DNA of 64,000 nt from Caballeronia sp. SBC1 (GCF_011493005.1 NZ_CP049156.1:1488001-1552000); one strand, 5' to 3'. Counted from the stretch's first letter, positions 47,789 through 58,927 are shown. The notes: a model not told the origin generated them from the sequence alone. Translations and numbers: made by a program.

Positions 47789-47847
47789 TTCAGCTGTGCA
47801 CACACGCCCGGCTAAAAGCTAACTTAAGGACTCGAGGAATTTCGATC

Positions 47848-48624
47848 ATGGAACCCGTGAAGCCAAACCGCGTGGGCGTAGACCGCGAGTCGCTGATTAT
47901 CGACGTTCGCCGCGAACTCGACATGCCGTCCCGTCGCTTGTTCGGCAAGCGCATTGTGACGCTCGGCGGCCTCGCGATGCTGGCCGGTTGCAGTATCTCA
48001 GACGACAAATCCGTTGAGACCTTCCTCAGCCGCGTGTCTCGCCTGAACGATACCGTGCAGGGCTGGCTCTTCGATCCGAACCGTCTCGCGCCAACTTACA
48101 CCGAAGCGCAGATCACGCGGCCGTTTCCATTCAACGCGTTCTACGGGATTGACGATGTTCCTGTTGTCGATGGTTCCGACTTTCGCCTGAAAGTAAGCGG
48201 GTTGGTGCAGAACACGAAAACGTGGACTTTGCCCGAGCTTTACGCGTTGCCGAAAGCGGAGCAGATCACGCGGCATATCTGCGTGGAAGGGTGGAGTGCG
48301 ATCGGACGCTGGGGCGGCACGCCGTTCTCGGAGTTCCTGAAGCGGGTAGGGGCGGACACATCGGCGAAATATGTCGGTTTCAAGTGCGCGGACGATTACT
48401 ACGAAAGCATCGACATGCCGACTGCCCTGCATTCGCAGACTCTGCTGACGTTCACCTTCGACGGCCAGCAATTGCCGCCAAAATATGGTTATCCGATGAA
48501 ACTAAGGATGCCTACGAAATTGGGCTATAAAAATCCGAAGCACATCATGGAGATTTTCGTCACGAACAAATTCCCTGGCGGCTATTGGGTCGATCAGGGC
48601 TACAACTGGTTCGGAGGTTCCTGA
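47848..48624 (+). CDS. YedY1-like molybdopterin oxidoreductase
   Basis: A 258-residue sulfite-oxidase-fold molybdoenzyme of the MsrP/YedY group, which reduces oxidised methionine residues in the periplasm. The export signal contains a twin-arginine motif (SRRLFGKRIVTLGGLAMLAGC, about 28-48), with a cysteine that could be a lipobox. The Mo-coordinating cysteine is C145 in RHICVEGWSAIGRWGG; the C-terminus KFPGGYWVDQGYNWFGG is typical. It lies 59 bases behind its cytochrome b partner and ahead of the MrpX-like peptide, which would be its substrate. Confidence 0.92.
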   Translation: MEPVKPNRVGVDRESLIIDVRRELDMPSRRLFGKRIVTLGGLAMLAGCSISDDKSVETFLSRVSRLNDTVQGWLFDPNRLAPTYTEAQITRPFPFNAFYGIDDVPVVDGSDFRLKVSGLVQNTKTWTLPELYALPKAEQITRHICVEGWSAIGRWGGTPFSEFLKRVGADTSAKYVGFKCADDYYESIDMPTALHSQTLLTFTFDGQQLPPKYGYPMKLRMPTKLGYKNPKHIMEIFVTNKFPGGYWVDQGYNWFGGS

Positions 48625-48723
48625 CGTCACGAAAGATCGAGACATATTCCGACACACCGCGGCGTCAGGCACTTCGATTCACCCCGGCACGACCGGATAC
48701 TTTCACTCCACGAAGAGGTTGAT

Positions 48724-48957
48724 ATGAAACTGTTCATCACTGCAGCACTCGCAGCAACGTTGGCCCTGAGCGGCTCCATGGCATTCGCCCAGGCAAGCGA
48801 CGCGATGTCCCACGATTCAATGGCGAAGGACACCATGTCCAAGGATGCCATGTCGAAAGATTCGATGTCGAAGGACGCGATGAAGAAGGACGACAAGATG
48901 AAAAAGCACGACGCAATGGGCATGGGGCATCCGGCCTCGGGCGCGATGGCGCAATAA
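48724..48957 (+). CDS. MrpX-like methionine-rich MxKDx repeat peptide
   Basis: A 77-residue secreted peptide: signal about 1-22 (MKLFITAALAATLALSGSMAFA), then a repeat of the pentapeptide MxKDx (AMSHDSMAKDTMSKDAMSKD, SMSKDAMKKDDKM). Ten methionines occur in about 54 mature residues. Known idea for the family (Azospira MrpX): its methionines scavenge hypochlorite and are then re-reduced by YedY1. Follows that enzyme by 99 bases with GAAGAGGTTGAT before the ATG. No own SigF site was seen, so it probably shares the operon promoters. Confidence 0.93.
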   Translation: MKLFITAALAATLALSGSMAFAQASDAMSHDSMAKDTMSKDAMSKDSMSKDAMKKDDKMKKHDAMGMGHPASGAMAQ

Positions 48958-48992
48958 TCTGCGCAGTAGTCGGCGCAGTAATCTGTATAAGG

Positions 48993-49033
48993 ATCGAAAG
49001 CGGTTCTGCGGGTGTGGTTGGACCGCTTTCGAT
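48993..49033 (+). terminator. Hairpin after the mrpX-like gene
   Basis: ATCGAAAGCGGT / ACCGCTTTCGAT, a perfect 12-bp stem with a 17-base loop, 36 bases after the stop. No T-run follows, so a Rho-independent role is uncertain. Confidence 0.5.
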
Positions 49034-49448
49034 TGCGCTTTCATCCACCGTCGACACCTCTCGGTATCGGCGCAACTGCTCGATAATCAGGTTTATCCAA
49101 GCAGAAACACTGCCCATCTCCCCCGGGGTTCCAGTAGGCCGCGGCACCCAGCGCATCCCTCCCCACCGTTAAGCGTCACCCAGCGTACCGCCATTTCCGT
49201 CCACGCCTTGTCCGAACCCAACGCCGGGATTTTTGGCGGGTTTTAATCGAGGATCGGATGATCCTGGGACAGGCGCGACCATCGGCGGTAGCTTCAGTTA
49301 CATGGGCTCGACGGGTCGTTATGCCTCGAGTACAGCGGGTTTAAAGGCCATGCGCGAAGGGTGCCTTTATCCGCCAAGTGAGGCATGTCCGCCACATTCA
49401 CCCCCAAACCATTCATTTTGATAAACAATAACGGCACCGCACGAAATC
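49034..49448. other. Intergenic region before ddpX
   Basis: About 415 bases with only short frames lacking ribosome sites. No promoter, operator or RNA gene was recognised. Confidence 0.5.
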
Positions 49449-49475
49449 GTGAGCCTTGAAAGACCAACGCCGCCG

Positions 49476-50039
49476 ATGCCCGATCACCGTTTGCTGCCCA
49501 TTACTCCCGAAACACACCGCGTCGCGATCGACCTGGTCTACGCAACCGATCGCAACCTGACAGGCAAGCCGATCTACAAGACGGCGCATTGCTTGCTCCT
49601 GGCACCGGCCGAAGCCGCCCTGAAGAAAGCCGTCGAACTAGCGGGCAACATCGGCATGACGCTGAAGATATTCGATGCCTACCGACCGCCGCAAGCCCAG
49701 CAGGTGCTCTGGGACTTCCTTCCCGACCCGACCTATATTGCCGATCTGAAGCGCGGCTCGAACCATAGCCGCGGCACCGCGATCGACCTGACGCTGGTCG
49801 ACGCTCAAGGCGAGGACCTCGATATGGGTACGGGTTTCGACGAGATGTCGATTGCCTCCGAACACTTCCATCCGGGTTTGCCGGAGCATGTGCAACGCAA
49901 CCGCACGTTGCTGCTTGGCGTGATGCACGGCGCCGGTTTCACCCATATTCCCAGCGAGTGGTGGCATTACGAATTGCCAGGCTCGCGCGCACTAGACCTG
50001 ATCGACAATGCCGACAGCGGACCTTGGCACCTGATGTAG
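49476..50039 (+). CDS. ddpX: D-alanyl-D-alanine dipeptidase (VanX/DdpX)
   Basis: A zinc dipeptidase that splits D-Ala-D-Ala for use as carbon or nitrogen source; about 187 residues. The VanX signature is complete: R70 (AYRPP), zinc ligands H97 and D104 in SNHSRGTAIDL, and E161/H164 in EWWHYE. No signal peptide, so it acts in the cytoplasm on dipeptide brought in by the ABC importer encoded next. ATG 49476 starts the conserved MPDHRLLPITP; a GTG at 49449 would add nine residues. Confidence 0.93.
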   Translation: MPDHRLLPITPETHRVAIDLVYATDRNLTGKPIYKTAHCLLLAPAEAALKKAVELAGNIGMTLKIFDAYRPPQAQQVLWDFLPDPTYIADLKRGSNHSRGTAIDLTLVDAQGEDLDMGTGFDEMSIASEHFHPGLPEHVQRNRTLLLGVMHGAGFTHIPSEWWHYELPGSRALDLIDNADSGPWHLM

Positions 50040-50088
50040 CCACAGGTAACGCGCAGAACATCTCATCAACATCCCTCACGGAGCGAGT

Positions 50089-51690
50089 ATGAAACGGGTA
50101 TTGTGCAACGCGTTGGCAGCCATCGCGGCAGCGTCCACCCTGATGCTGGCCGGCACACGCGTGACCGAAGCGGCCACGCCGAAGGACATGCTGGTCATGG
50201 CCACTTTACTCGATGAATTCACCACGCTCGACCCGGGCGAGATCTACGAACTGGTGCCGCAGGAATATGTGGCCAATACCTATGACCGCCTGATCCGCGT
50301 CGATCTGAAAGATCCTGCGCACTTCAACGGCGACGTTGCTCAATCCTGGGCGGTGAGCCAGGACGGTCTCACGTTCACCTTCAAGATTCGCCCCGGCCTC
50401 AAGTTCCACTCGGGCAATCCGCTGACCGCGGATGACGTCGCGTGGTCGATCCAGCGCACGGCGTTACTCGACAAAGGCGCGGCTGCGGTGCTGGCGGGCA
50501 TCGGGCTGACGAAGGAAAACGCGTTGCAGAACGTGAAGAAAATCGACGACAGCACCGTATCGATCACCACTGACCAGAAGTACGCGCCCACGTTCGTGTT
50601 GAACGTGTTGGGCTCGTGGCCGGCCTCCGTGCTCGACAGAAAGCTGCTCGAATCGCACGCGAAGGGTAACGATTTCGGCAACGAGTGGCTCAAGACAAAC
50701 GAAGCGGGATCGGGCGCCTACAAGCTGGTGAAGTGGACCGCGAACGACAGCATCGTGCTGCAGCGTTTCGATAGTTATCGCGTGCCGCTTGCGATGAAAC
50801 GGATCGTGCTGCGGCATGTGCCGGAAGCATCGAGCCAGCGGCTGATGATCGAGAACGGCGACATTGATATCGCGCGTGACCTGAGTTCCGATGACCTCGC
50901 AACCTTGACGAAGAAGGGCACGATTCGCGTGACGTCGGTGCCGCAAGCAACGCTGATGTACCTTGGCCTGAACAACAAGAACGCGAACCTTGCCAAGCCC
51001 GATGTTCAGGAAGCCATGAAATGGCTGATCGACTACAACGGCATTCAGCAGAACATCGTGCGGACCACGTACAAGGTGCACGAGACCTTCCTGCCGGAAG
51101 GTTTCCTCGGGGCGTTGAACGTCAATCCGTACCATCAGGACGTAGCGAAGGCGAAAGCGCTGCTGGCAAAAGCCGGCGTGCCGAACGGCTTCACGGTGAA
51201 GATGGACGTGCGCAACGACTCGCCATACGGCGAAATTGCGCAGGCCGTGCAGGCGAACCTGGCGCAAGGCGGGATCAAGGTCGAACTGATTTCAAGCGAC
51301 AACAAGCAGACCCTCGGCAAGTATCGGGCGCGTCAGCATGACATTTATATTGGCGAGTGGTCGGCGGATTACATCGATCCGCATAGCAACGCGCAGGGCT
51401 TCGCTTGGAATCCGGACAACTCCGACAAATCGGCCTTCAAGATGCTCGCGTGGCGCAATGCATGGGACATTCCGCAATTGACGAAGGAGACGCAGGCGGC
51501 GCTGGAGGAATCGTCCACAGCAAAACGCGCGCAACGCTATGAAGCAATGCAGAAAGAGTTTCTCGCGAACTCACCGTTCGTAATCATGTTCCAGAAGGTC
51601 TCGCAAGTCGCGGCGCGGCCGGGTGTGACGGGCCTGGAGGTCGGGCCGATCTTCGACCTCGTGTCGTATCGTGATGTGAAGAAACAGTAA
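50089..51690 (+). CDS. ddpA: D-Ala-D-Ala ABC transporter, substrate-binding protein
   Basis: A 533-residue periplasmic binding protein of the SBP_bac_5 (dipeptide/nickel) family. Signal peptide about 1-29 (ending VTEAATPKD); core ALIGNMENT-type features LDEFTTLDPGEIYELVPQEYVANTYDRL, FKIRPGLKFHSGNPLTADDVAWSIQR and WSADYIDPHSNAQGF. It delivers the dipeptide to the two permeases. Position between ddpX and the permeases reproduces the order of the Escherichia coli ddpXABCDF operon, which is the reason for the specific name; the family alone would say only dipeptide. Confidence 0.88.
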   Translation: MKRVLCNALAAIAAASTLMLAGTRVTEAATPKDMLVMATLLDEFTTLDPGEIYELVPQEYVANTYDRLIRVDLKDPAHFNGDVAQSWAVSQDGLTFTFKIRPGLKFHSGNPLTADDVAWSIQRTALLDKGAAAVLAGIGLTKENALQNVKKIDDSTVSITTDQKYAPTFVLNVLGSWPASVLDRKLLESHAKGNDFGNEWLKTNEAGSGAYKLVKWTANDSIVLQRFDSYRVPLAMKRIVLRHVPEASSQRLMIENGDIDIARDLSSDDLATLTKKGTIRVTSVPQATLMYLGLNNKNANLAKPDVQEAMKWLIDYNGIQQNIVRTTYKVHETFLPEGFLGALNVNPYHQDVAKAKALLAKAGVPNGFTVKMDVRNDSPYGEIAQAVQANLAQGGIKVELISSDNKQTLGKYRARQHDIYIGEWSADYIDPHSNAQGFAWNPDNSDKSAFKMLAWRNAWDIPQLTKETQAALEESSTAKRAQRYEAMQKEFLANSPFVIMFQKVSQVAARPGVTGLEVGPIFDLVSYRDVKKQ

Positions 51691-51692
51691 GC

Positions 51693-52763
51693 GTGGCTAC
51701 ACAACTCACCGCGTTTCAGCGCCTGCAACTAGTGCTCAGCCGCCACGCCGACGTGCGCCGGACGTGGCTGTTCGTGCGCTGGCTGCTGATGCTTGCCGTC
51801 ACGTTTATCGGGCTGCTCGGGGTCACGTTTTTCATCGGACGAAAAATCCCGATCGATCCGCTGCTTGCGATGCTCGGCGAGCGCGCGTCGGCGCAGGCCT
51901 ATGCAACGGCGCGCGTGGCGCTTGGGCTAGACAAGCCCTTGATCGTCCAATTCCTGATCTACGTGCGCGATGTTCTGCACGGCGACCTCGGCATGTCATT
52001 GCTGACGTCGAACCCGGTGATAGACGACATCAAACGCGTGTTCCCCGCCACGCTTGAGCTCGCTACGCTGTCCACGGTCATTGGCATCGTGATTGGCGTC
52101 CCGCTCGGCGTGGCGGCCGCCGTGCGCCATAACCGCTGGATTGATCACGTCGCGCGTTTCATCGGCCTGGCGGGAAGCTCGCTGCCGGTGTTCTGGCTCG
52201 CGCTGATGGGCTTGCTGCTCTTCTACGCCAAGTTGCATTGGGTATCAGGGCCAGGCCGTATCGACCCGCTGTACGACGGTCTGGTCGATACCCGCACAGG
52301 CAGCCTGCTGGTCGACTCCATTCTGGCGGGCGAGTGGGACGTGTTCAAGAACGCGTTTTCTCACATTGTGTTGCCCGCAGCTATTCTCGCGTTCTATTCC
52401 ATCGCCTACCTAAGCCGCATGACGCGATCGTTCATGCTCGAGCAGTTGAGCCAGGAATACATCGTGACTGCGCGGGCTATGGGTCTGAGCGAACGCCGCG
52501 TGATCTGGCGTCATGCATTCGGCAACATAGCCGTACCGCTCCTGACAGTGATCGCGCTTGCTTATAGCTATCTTCTTGAAGGTTCGGTGCTGACTGAGAT
52601 CGTATTTGCGTGGCCGGGCATAGGCTCGTATCTCACCGGTGCGTTGCTCAACGCCGACATGAACGCGGTGCTGGGCAGCACGCTCGTGATTGGCGCCACG
52701 TTCATCACGCTCAACCTGCTGACCGACGCGCTGTATCGCGTGTTCGATCCGCGCGCCCGATGA
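51693..52763 (+). CDS. ddpB: D-Ala-D-Ala ABC transporter, permease 1
   Basis: A 356-residue DppB-type permease. TM1 about 24-46, a periplasmic loop, then five helices with the ABC inner-membrane signature region EYIVTARAMGLSERRVIWRHAFGN (EAA loop) at about 250-275, contacting the ATPases. GTG start at 51693, two bases after the ddpA stop. Pairs with the following permease. Confidence 0.9.
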   Translation: MATQLTAFQRLQLVLSRHADVRRTWLFVRWLLMLAVTFIGLLGVTFFIGRKIPIDPLLAMLGERASAQAYATARVALGLDKPLIVQFLIYVRDVLHGDLGMSLLTSNPVIDDIKRVFPATLELATLSTVIGIVIGVPLGVAAAVRHNRWIDHVARFIGLAGSSLPVFWLALMGLLLFYAKLHWVSGPGRIDPLYDGLVDTRTGSLLVDSILAGEWDVFKNAFSHIVLPAAILAFYSIAYLSRMTRSFMLEQLSQEYIVTARAMGLSERRVIWRHAFGNIAVPLLTVIALAYSYLLEGSVLTEIVFAWPGIGSYLTGALLNADMNAVLGSTLVIGATFITLNLLTDALYRVFDPRAR

Positions 52764-52781
52764 CTGCCCGAGGTTCATGAC

Positions 52782-53729
52782 GTGCTTCCATCCACAGACA
52801 ATTCCACGCACACAATGAAGCCAGCGCGCCAGGAGTGGCGTGCGTGGCTTCTCACGGATACCCCCGCGTCACGCAGGCAGGCTGCGTTGGGTTTGGCGTA
52901 CCGTCGCTGGCGGCGTTTCGCGAGCAACCCGCTGAGCGTGTTCGGGCTGGTGATCCTGACACTGATGATCGTGTTCGCCGCGATCGGGCCGCTGTTGCCG
53001 CTGCACGATCCCTTGCGGCAAGTGCTCAGCGACCGGCTGTTGCCGCCCGGTTCTCCGTCGCACTGGTTCGGCACGGATCAACTCGGCCGCGACATCCTCG
53101 CGCGACTCGTGATCGGCTCGCGCCTGACGTTGAGCATCGCGATCCTGGTCGTGGTGCTGGTCGTGCCAGCGGGTTTGCTGATCGGTACGACGGCGGGTTT
53201 CTGCGGTGGTTTCGTCGATACCGTCCTGATGCGCCTGACCGATATCGCGCTCGCGTTCCCGAAGATCGTGCTTGCGCTGGCATTCGCGGCGGCGCTCGGG
53301 CCGGGCGTGATCAATGCGGTGATCGCAATTTCCATCACGGCGTGGCCGCCGTATGCGCGGCTTGCGCGCGCCGAGACACTGCGGCTCGTGCAGGCTGATT
53401 TCATCCACGTTGCGCGCTTGCAAGGGGCGTCGTCCATGCGGATCCTGCTGCGTTATATCGTCCCGCTGTGTTCGTCGTCGGTGATCGTGCGCGCGACGCT
53501 CGACATGGCCGGCATTATCCTGACGGTCGCGGGACTCGGTTTTCTCGGGCTTGGTGCACAGCCGCCGAGTCCGGAGTGGGGTTTCATGGTGGCGTCGGGG
53601 CGGGGCGTGCTGCTCGACGCGTGGTGGGTCGCAACCATTCCCGGCATCGCGATCCTGCTCGTGAGTCTTGCGTTCAACCTGCTCGGCGATGGTCTGCGCG
53701 ATGTCTTCGATCCCCGCCAAGGAAGCTGA
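52782..53729 (+). CDS. ddpC: D-Ala-D-Ala ABC transporter, permease 2
   Basis: A 315-residue DppC-type permease with an N-terminal OppC_N region (RRWRRFASNPLSVFGLVILTLMIVFAAIGP) and HWFGTDQLGRDILARLVIGSRLTLSI, typical of the family. The EAA loop reads DFIHVARLQGASSMRILLRYIVP (about 205-227). GTG 52782 is the longest start; the in-frame ATG at 52815 (MKPARQEW) is also possible. It is 18 bases behind ddpB. Confidence 0.9.
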   Translation: MLPSTDNSTHTMKPARQEWRAWLLTDTPASRRQAALGLAYRRWRRFASNPLSVFGLVILTLMIVFAAIGPLLPLHDPLRQVLSDRLLPPGSPSHWFGTDQLGRDILARLVIGSRLTLSIAILVVVLVVPAGLLIGTTAGFCGGFVDTVLMRLTDIALAFPKIVLALAFAAALGPGVINAVIAISITAWPPYARLARAETLRLVQADFIHVARLQGASSMRILLRYIVPLCSSSVIVRATLDMAGIILTVAGLGFLGLGAQPPSPEWGFMVASGRGVLLDAWWVATIPGIAILLVSLAFNLLGDGLRDVFDPRQGS

Positions 53730-53730
53730 C

Positions 53731-54591
53731 ATGCAAGCCGATACCCTCTGTAAGATCGATAACCTGCGCATAGCGTTCGAGGGCCACGACGGCACGCTGA
53801 CCGAAGCGGTGCGCGGCATCTCCCTGACGCTCGCCAGAGGTGAGCGGCTGGGTATCGTCGGAGAGTCGGGGTCGGGGAAATCGCTGACGGGACGCGCATT
53901 GCTGGGACTGCTGCCTTCATCGGCACATTGGTCGGCCGACGTCATGCGCCTCGATAACCACGACCTGCTCGCCCTGCGCCCGAAGGAGCGGCGACGCCTT
54001 TGCGGCACGCAGATGAGCATGATCCTGCAGGACCCGAAGTATTCGCTGAACCCGGTGATGACGGTCGCGCAGCAGATGCGTGAGGCGTTCGGGCGGCAAT
54101 CGCCGAAGCTGAACCCGAAGGCCATGCGCGAACGCATTGTCGCCGCGCTGGAGGCAGTGCATATTCGCGATCCGCAGCGAGTCGCCGACGCCTATCCGCA
54201 CGAGTTGTCGGGCGGCATGGGCCAGCGCGTGATGATTGCAATGATGGTGTCGTCGGGCCCCAGTTTGCTGATCGCCGACGAACCCACCAGCGCGCTCGAT
54301 GTGCTCGTCTCCATGCAGGTGTTGTCGGTGCTCGATGAAATGATCGCGAAGCACAACACCGGGCTGATCTTCATCAGTCACGACCTGCCGCTGGTGATGT
54401 CGTTTTGCGATCGCGTGCTGGTGATGGTCGGCGGACGCGTAGTCGAGACGTGCGCGGCGCGCGATCTTGCCCACGCGCAGCATCCGTACACGCGCGGTTT
54501 GCTGGCCGCGAGTCCGCCGCTGCGCAATCCACCGGATGAACTGCCGGTTCTGCAACGTGATCCCGCATGGTTCGCCGAGGTCGCGCCATGA
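53731..54591 (+). CDS. ddpD: D-Ala-D-Ala ABC transporter, ATP-binding protein 1
   Basis: A 286-residue DppD-type ATPase. Walker A GESGSGKS (about 46-53), ABC signature LSGGMGQRV, Walker [13 protein letters not shown], and the oligopeptide-transporter C-terminal segment [17 protein letters not shown] 53731 follows AAGGAAGCTGAC and is one base behind the ddpC stop; a longer frame from 53668 overlaps ddpC and is rejected. The ddpF start overlaps its stop (ATGA). Confidence 0.92.
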   Translation: MQADTLCKIDNLRIAFEGHDGTLTEAVRGISLTLARGERLGIVGESGSGKSLTGRALLGLLPSSAHWSADVMRLDNHDLLALRPKERRRLCGTQMSMILQDPKYSLNPVMTVAQQMREAFGRQSPKLNPKAMRERIVAALEAVHIRDPQRVADAYPHELSGGMGQRVMIAMMVSSGPSLLIADEPTSALDVLVSMQVLSVLDEMIAKHNTGLIFISHDLPLVMSFCDRVLVMVGGRVVETCAARDLAHAQHPYTRGLLAASPPLRNPPDELPVLQRDPAWFAEVAP

Positions 54592-55352
54592 TCGAAGCAA
54601 ACAACGTACAGGTCCGCTTCAAAACGAAAACCGGTTTCGCCGATGCAGTTCGCTCGGCGACGTTTCATGTCGGCGAAGGGGAGGTGTTCGGACTTGTCGG
54701 CGAATCGGGTTCAGGCAAATCGACCGTGCTTCGCGCGCTGACCGGGCTGGTACCCATCGCCAACGGCTCGATGCGAATTGGCCGCCATACGCTTGGCAAA
54801 CACATCGATCGAGCGTTCAGGCGCGAAGTCCAGATGGTGTTCCAGGACCCGTACGGATCGCTTTATCCGCGCTTTACCGTGGACCAGACGCTGCGGGAGC
54901 CGCTTGCCATTAACGGCATGGACCGCCACGATGCCCGCATTGTTGACGCATTGCGGGAAGTCGGCCTCGGGCCCGCGTTCCGGTTCCGGTATGCGCATCA
55001 GTTGTCGGGCGGGCAGCGCCAGCGCGTGGCGATCGCCCGGGCGTTGATCGTGGAGCCGCGCGTGCTGCTGCTCGACGAGCCGACTTCCGCGCTCGACGTG
55101 TCCGTGCAGGCGGAAATCCTGAACCTGCTGCGGCGCTTGCATCGCGAACGCCATCTCACGATGATCCTCGTCAGTCACAACATGGCGGTCGTCGGATTTT
55201 TATGCCAGCGGGTCGCGGTGATGCGCGATGGAGAGATTGTGGAGCAGCTTCCCATTGAAGCGGTCCGCGAGCAAAACGTGGCGCACGAATACACACGAAG
55301 CTTGTTGCTCGCCACGGAAGGTTATCGGCGCAAGGCCGTTGATCCGGTCTAG
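54588..55352 (+). CDS. ddpF: D-Ala-D-Ala ABC transporter, ATP-binding protein 2
   Basis: A 254-residue DppF-type ATPase: Walker A GESGSGKS (about 43-50), QMVFQDPYGSLYPRFTV, signature LSGGQRQRVAIARAL, Walker [13 protein letters not shown], and SHNMAVVGFLCQRVAVMRDGEIVE. Together with ddpD it powers the importer. Last gene of the ddp operon; no terminator hairpin with T-run was found directly behind it. Confidence 0.92.
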   Translation: MIEANNVQVRFKTKTGFADAVRSATFHVGEGEVFGLVGESGSGKSTVLRALTGLVPIANGSMRIGRHTLGKHIDRAFRREVQMVFQDPYGSLYPRFTVDQTLREPLAINGMDRHDARIVDALREVGLGPAFRFRYAHQLSGGQRQRVAIARALIVEPRVLLLDEPTSALDVSVQAEILNLLRRLHRERHLTMILVSHNMAVVGFLCQRVAVMRDGEIVEQLPIEAVREQNVAHEYTRSLLLATEGYRRKAVDPV

Positions 55353-55413
55353 CCGAGCCCCGTAGCGCATTCCGTCCGGCTTGAACTTCCCCTGCACGGG
55401 GCGCCTGATAGAA

Positions 55414-55426
55414 TACCAATTTGGTA
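55414..55426. promoter_or_regulatory. Small palindrome in the ddpF/DUF1992 gap
   Basis: TACCAA-T-TTGGTA, a perfect 6-bp inverted repeat around one base, resembling a small repressor half-site pair and adjoining a -10-like TAGAAT at 55409. Possible operator for the following gene; not assignable to a regulator. Confidence 0.35.
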
Positions 55427-55641
55427 GTAAGCATCCCCGAAGCGCGTTGCGCCGGGATCGCTCACCCGGCTTCCCACGCAGCCGGCGGCTCATTGAACGT
55501 GACTCATTGAACGTAAATGATGAGCGTAAATGACACCGCGAAGCGCAACCCTCAAAACGTGACAGTCTGGCTTGATCCCGCTGCTCGATAACGTTCTCAG
55601 ACAAACGTTCGACAGACCGGTCGCCGACACCAAAAACGCCG

Positions 55642-57538
<1,897 letters not shown>

Positions 57539-57560
57539 CAGGTTTCATGCAGTTCGAACG

Positions 57561-57584
57561 AACGCCCGCAAGGGCGTTTTTTTT
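57561..57584 (+). terminator. Intrinsic terminator after ldcA
   Basis: AACGCCC / GGGCGTT stem (57561-57567, 57572-57578), loop GCAA, followed by a T-run to 57584. Confidence 0.88.
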
Positions 57585-57766
57585 CATTCGACGCACTGGT
57601 TTTGAGCACTTGAGCACGAATAACGTGCGATAGATTGTCAACAAAATGGAGGTTATATTCAGTTGTATTTGCTTAGATAACTTTTACAAATGCTTATACC
57701 TAAAGGATTAGGGCGACATGATTCGGGGAGAGGGATTCCCCTAGCATAAAATTTCTTCCGAAATTG

Positions 57767-57794
57767 TTGACAGTTTTTATGTCCGGCATAAGAT
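57767..57794 (+). promoter_or_regulatory. Promoter of the GntR gene
   Basis: Perfect -35 TTGACA (57767-57772), 16 bases, TAAGAT (57789-57794), 25 bases before the GntR ATG. The -35 is embedded in TTGTTGACA (57764-57772), which recurs inverted as TGTCAACAA at 57636-57644. Confidence 0.6.
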
Positions 57795-57818
57795 GCATCA
57801 CATAGGGCGAACACGACC

Positions 57819-58577
57819 ATGACCGAAGCGAAATTGAAAGATTTGTCGAAGGTAAGCGTCATCGGCACTGCGGCTTCGGTCGCCGCCGCGACGGCGGAAT
57901 CGATCGCGGCGAATATTCGCGACGCGATTCTCGAGCACCGCCTCGCTCCAGGCGCGAAGCTGACAGAAGCACAGTTGTGCGAAGTATTCGATGTAAAGCG
58001 CGGCACCGTGCGCCTGGCGCTCGCGCAACTTTCTGGTGAGCGTCTGGTCGACCTTGAGCCGAATCGTGGCGCGTTCGTCGCAAGCCCTTCGGTGCAGGAA
58101 GTGCACGAAGTGTTCGAGATGCGGCGAATCATCGAAATGGCGGTCGTCGAGCGTATTTGTACTGGGCATGGCACGCGCCGGCTCAAGTCGATTAGCGCGA
58201 CGATCGGACGTGAACGCAAGGCGTATGAGAGCCACGATTTCCCGTCGTGGATAAGGTTGTCCGGTGAGTTCCATACGGAGCTTGCGCAGCTTACAGGCAA
58301 CACAGTGTTGTGCGAATGCTTGTCGGGGCTGGTGGCGCGCTCCACGCTGATATCAGCGCTGTATGAGTCGCTTGGCAAGAGCTCGTGCAGCTTTGAAGAT
58401 CATGAACATATCCTGGCCGCGCTCGATGCTGGCGACGCGCCTATGGCCGCCGAACTGATGGCGCGCCACTTGCAGGAAGTCGAACTGAAGATGCTGGACC
58501 GGCCCGCACGCGGCGCGGTCGATTTGCGCGAAGTCTTTTCGAAGTCGAAGGCAAATGAGCGCGACAAAAGCGCGTGA
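57819..58577 (+). CDS. GntR-family (FadR subfamily) regulator
   Basis: A 252-residue regulator. Winged helix-turn-helix about 25-90 (SIAANIRDAILEHRLAPGAKLTEAQLCEVFDVKRGTVRLALAQLSGERLVDLEPNRGAFVA). The all-helical FCD ligand domain (about 95-225) has likely metal/ligand histidines in EFHTELAQLTGN, DHEHILAAL and ARHLQEVE. It heads the ureide gene cluster and probably senses a purine-degradation intermediate. Its own promoter overlaps a repeated TTGTTGACA element, so autoregulation is likely. A terminator-like hairpin follows it. Confidence 0.92.
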   Translation: MTEAKLKDLSKVSVIGTAASVAAATAESIAANIRDAILEHRLAPGAKLTEAQLCEVFDVKRGTVRLALAQLSGERLVDLEPNRGAFVASPSVQEVHEVFEMRRIIEMAVVERICTGHGTRRLKSISATIGRERKAYESHDFPSWIRLSGEFHTELAQLTGNTVLCECLSGLVARSTLISALYESLGKSSCSFEDHEHILAALDAGDAPMAAELMARHLQEVELKMLDRPARGAVDLREVFSKSKANERDKSA

Positions 58578-58927
58578 TTTGAAGCCTGATTTAAAGCCTG
58601 ATTACAAGCAACACCACGCGACCATTCTCCGGGCGCGACGTAATACCTATATCGCCAATATCTGAAAGCCGAACGAATTTAAAAGCCCGCATTCAATGAA
58701 TGCGGGGACTTTTGCCATGCCTTTTCCGTGGACGCATGCGCGTTGATGCGCGTGCCGAGTGGATGAATTGCGTCTGGTCGCGGGTTCTACCGCGGCTGCA
58801 GGACGGTTAGCCCATACCGACAAGAAAGCGCTGGGCGTTGACCACGCGACGGTGCGTATTGCTATACGAAAGCTATACGAAGTCGACTATTTGCGGCTTG
58901 ATTGCCGAGCTCATTCAAGGAGAAGTC
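58578..58927. other. Gap between GntR gene and NCS1 permease gene
   Basis: About 350 bases. Contains the hairpin at 58686-58706 and otherwise only short frames without ribosome sites. No clear promoter was seen for the permease gene. Confidence 0.5.
58686..58711 (+). terminator. Terminator-like hairpin after the GntR gene
   Basis: CCCGCATTCA / TGAATGCGGG (58686-58695, 58697-58706) followed by GACTTTT, about 110 bases behind the GntR stop. Confidence 0.65.

Noticed and set aside
49233..49421. 62-codon glycine/serine-rich frame before ddpX
   Set aside because: No ribosome site, no resemblance to a known protein, and composition typical of chance frames.
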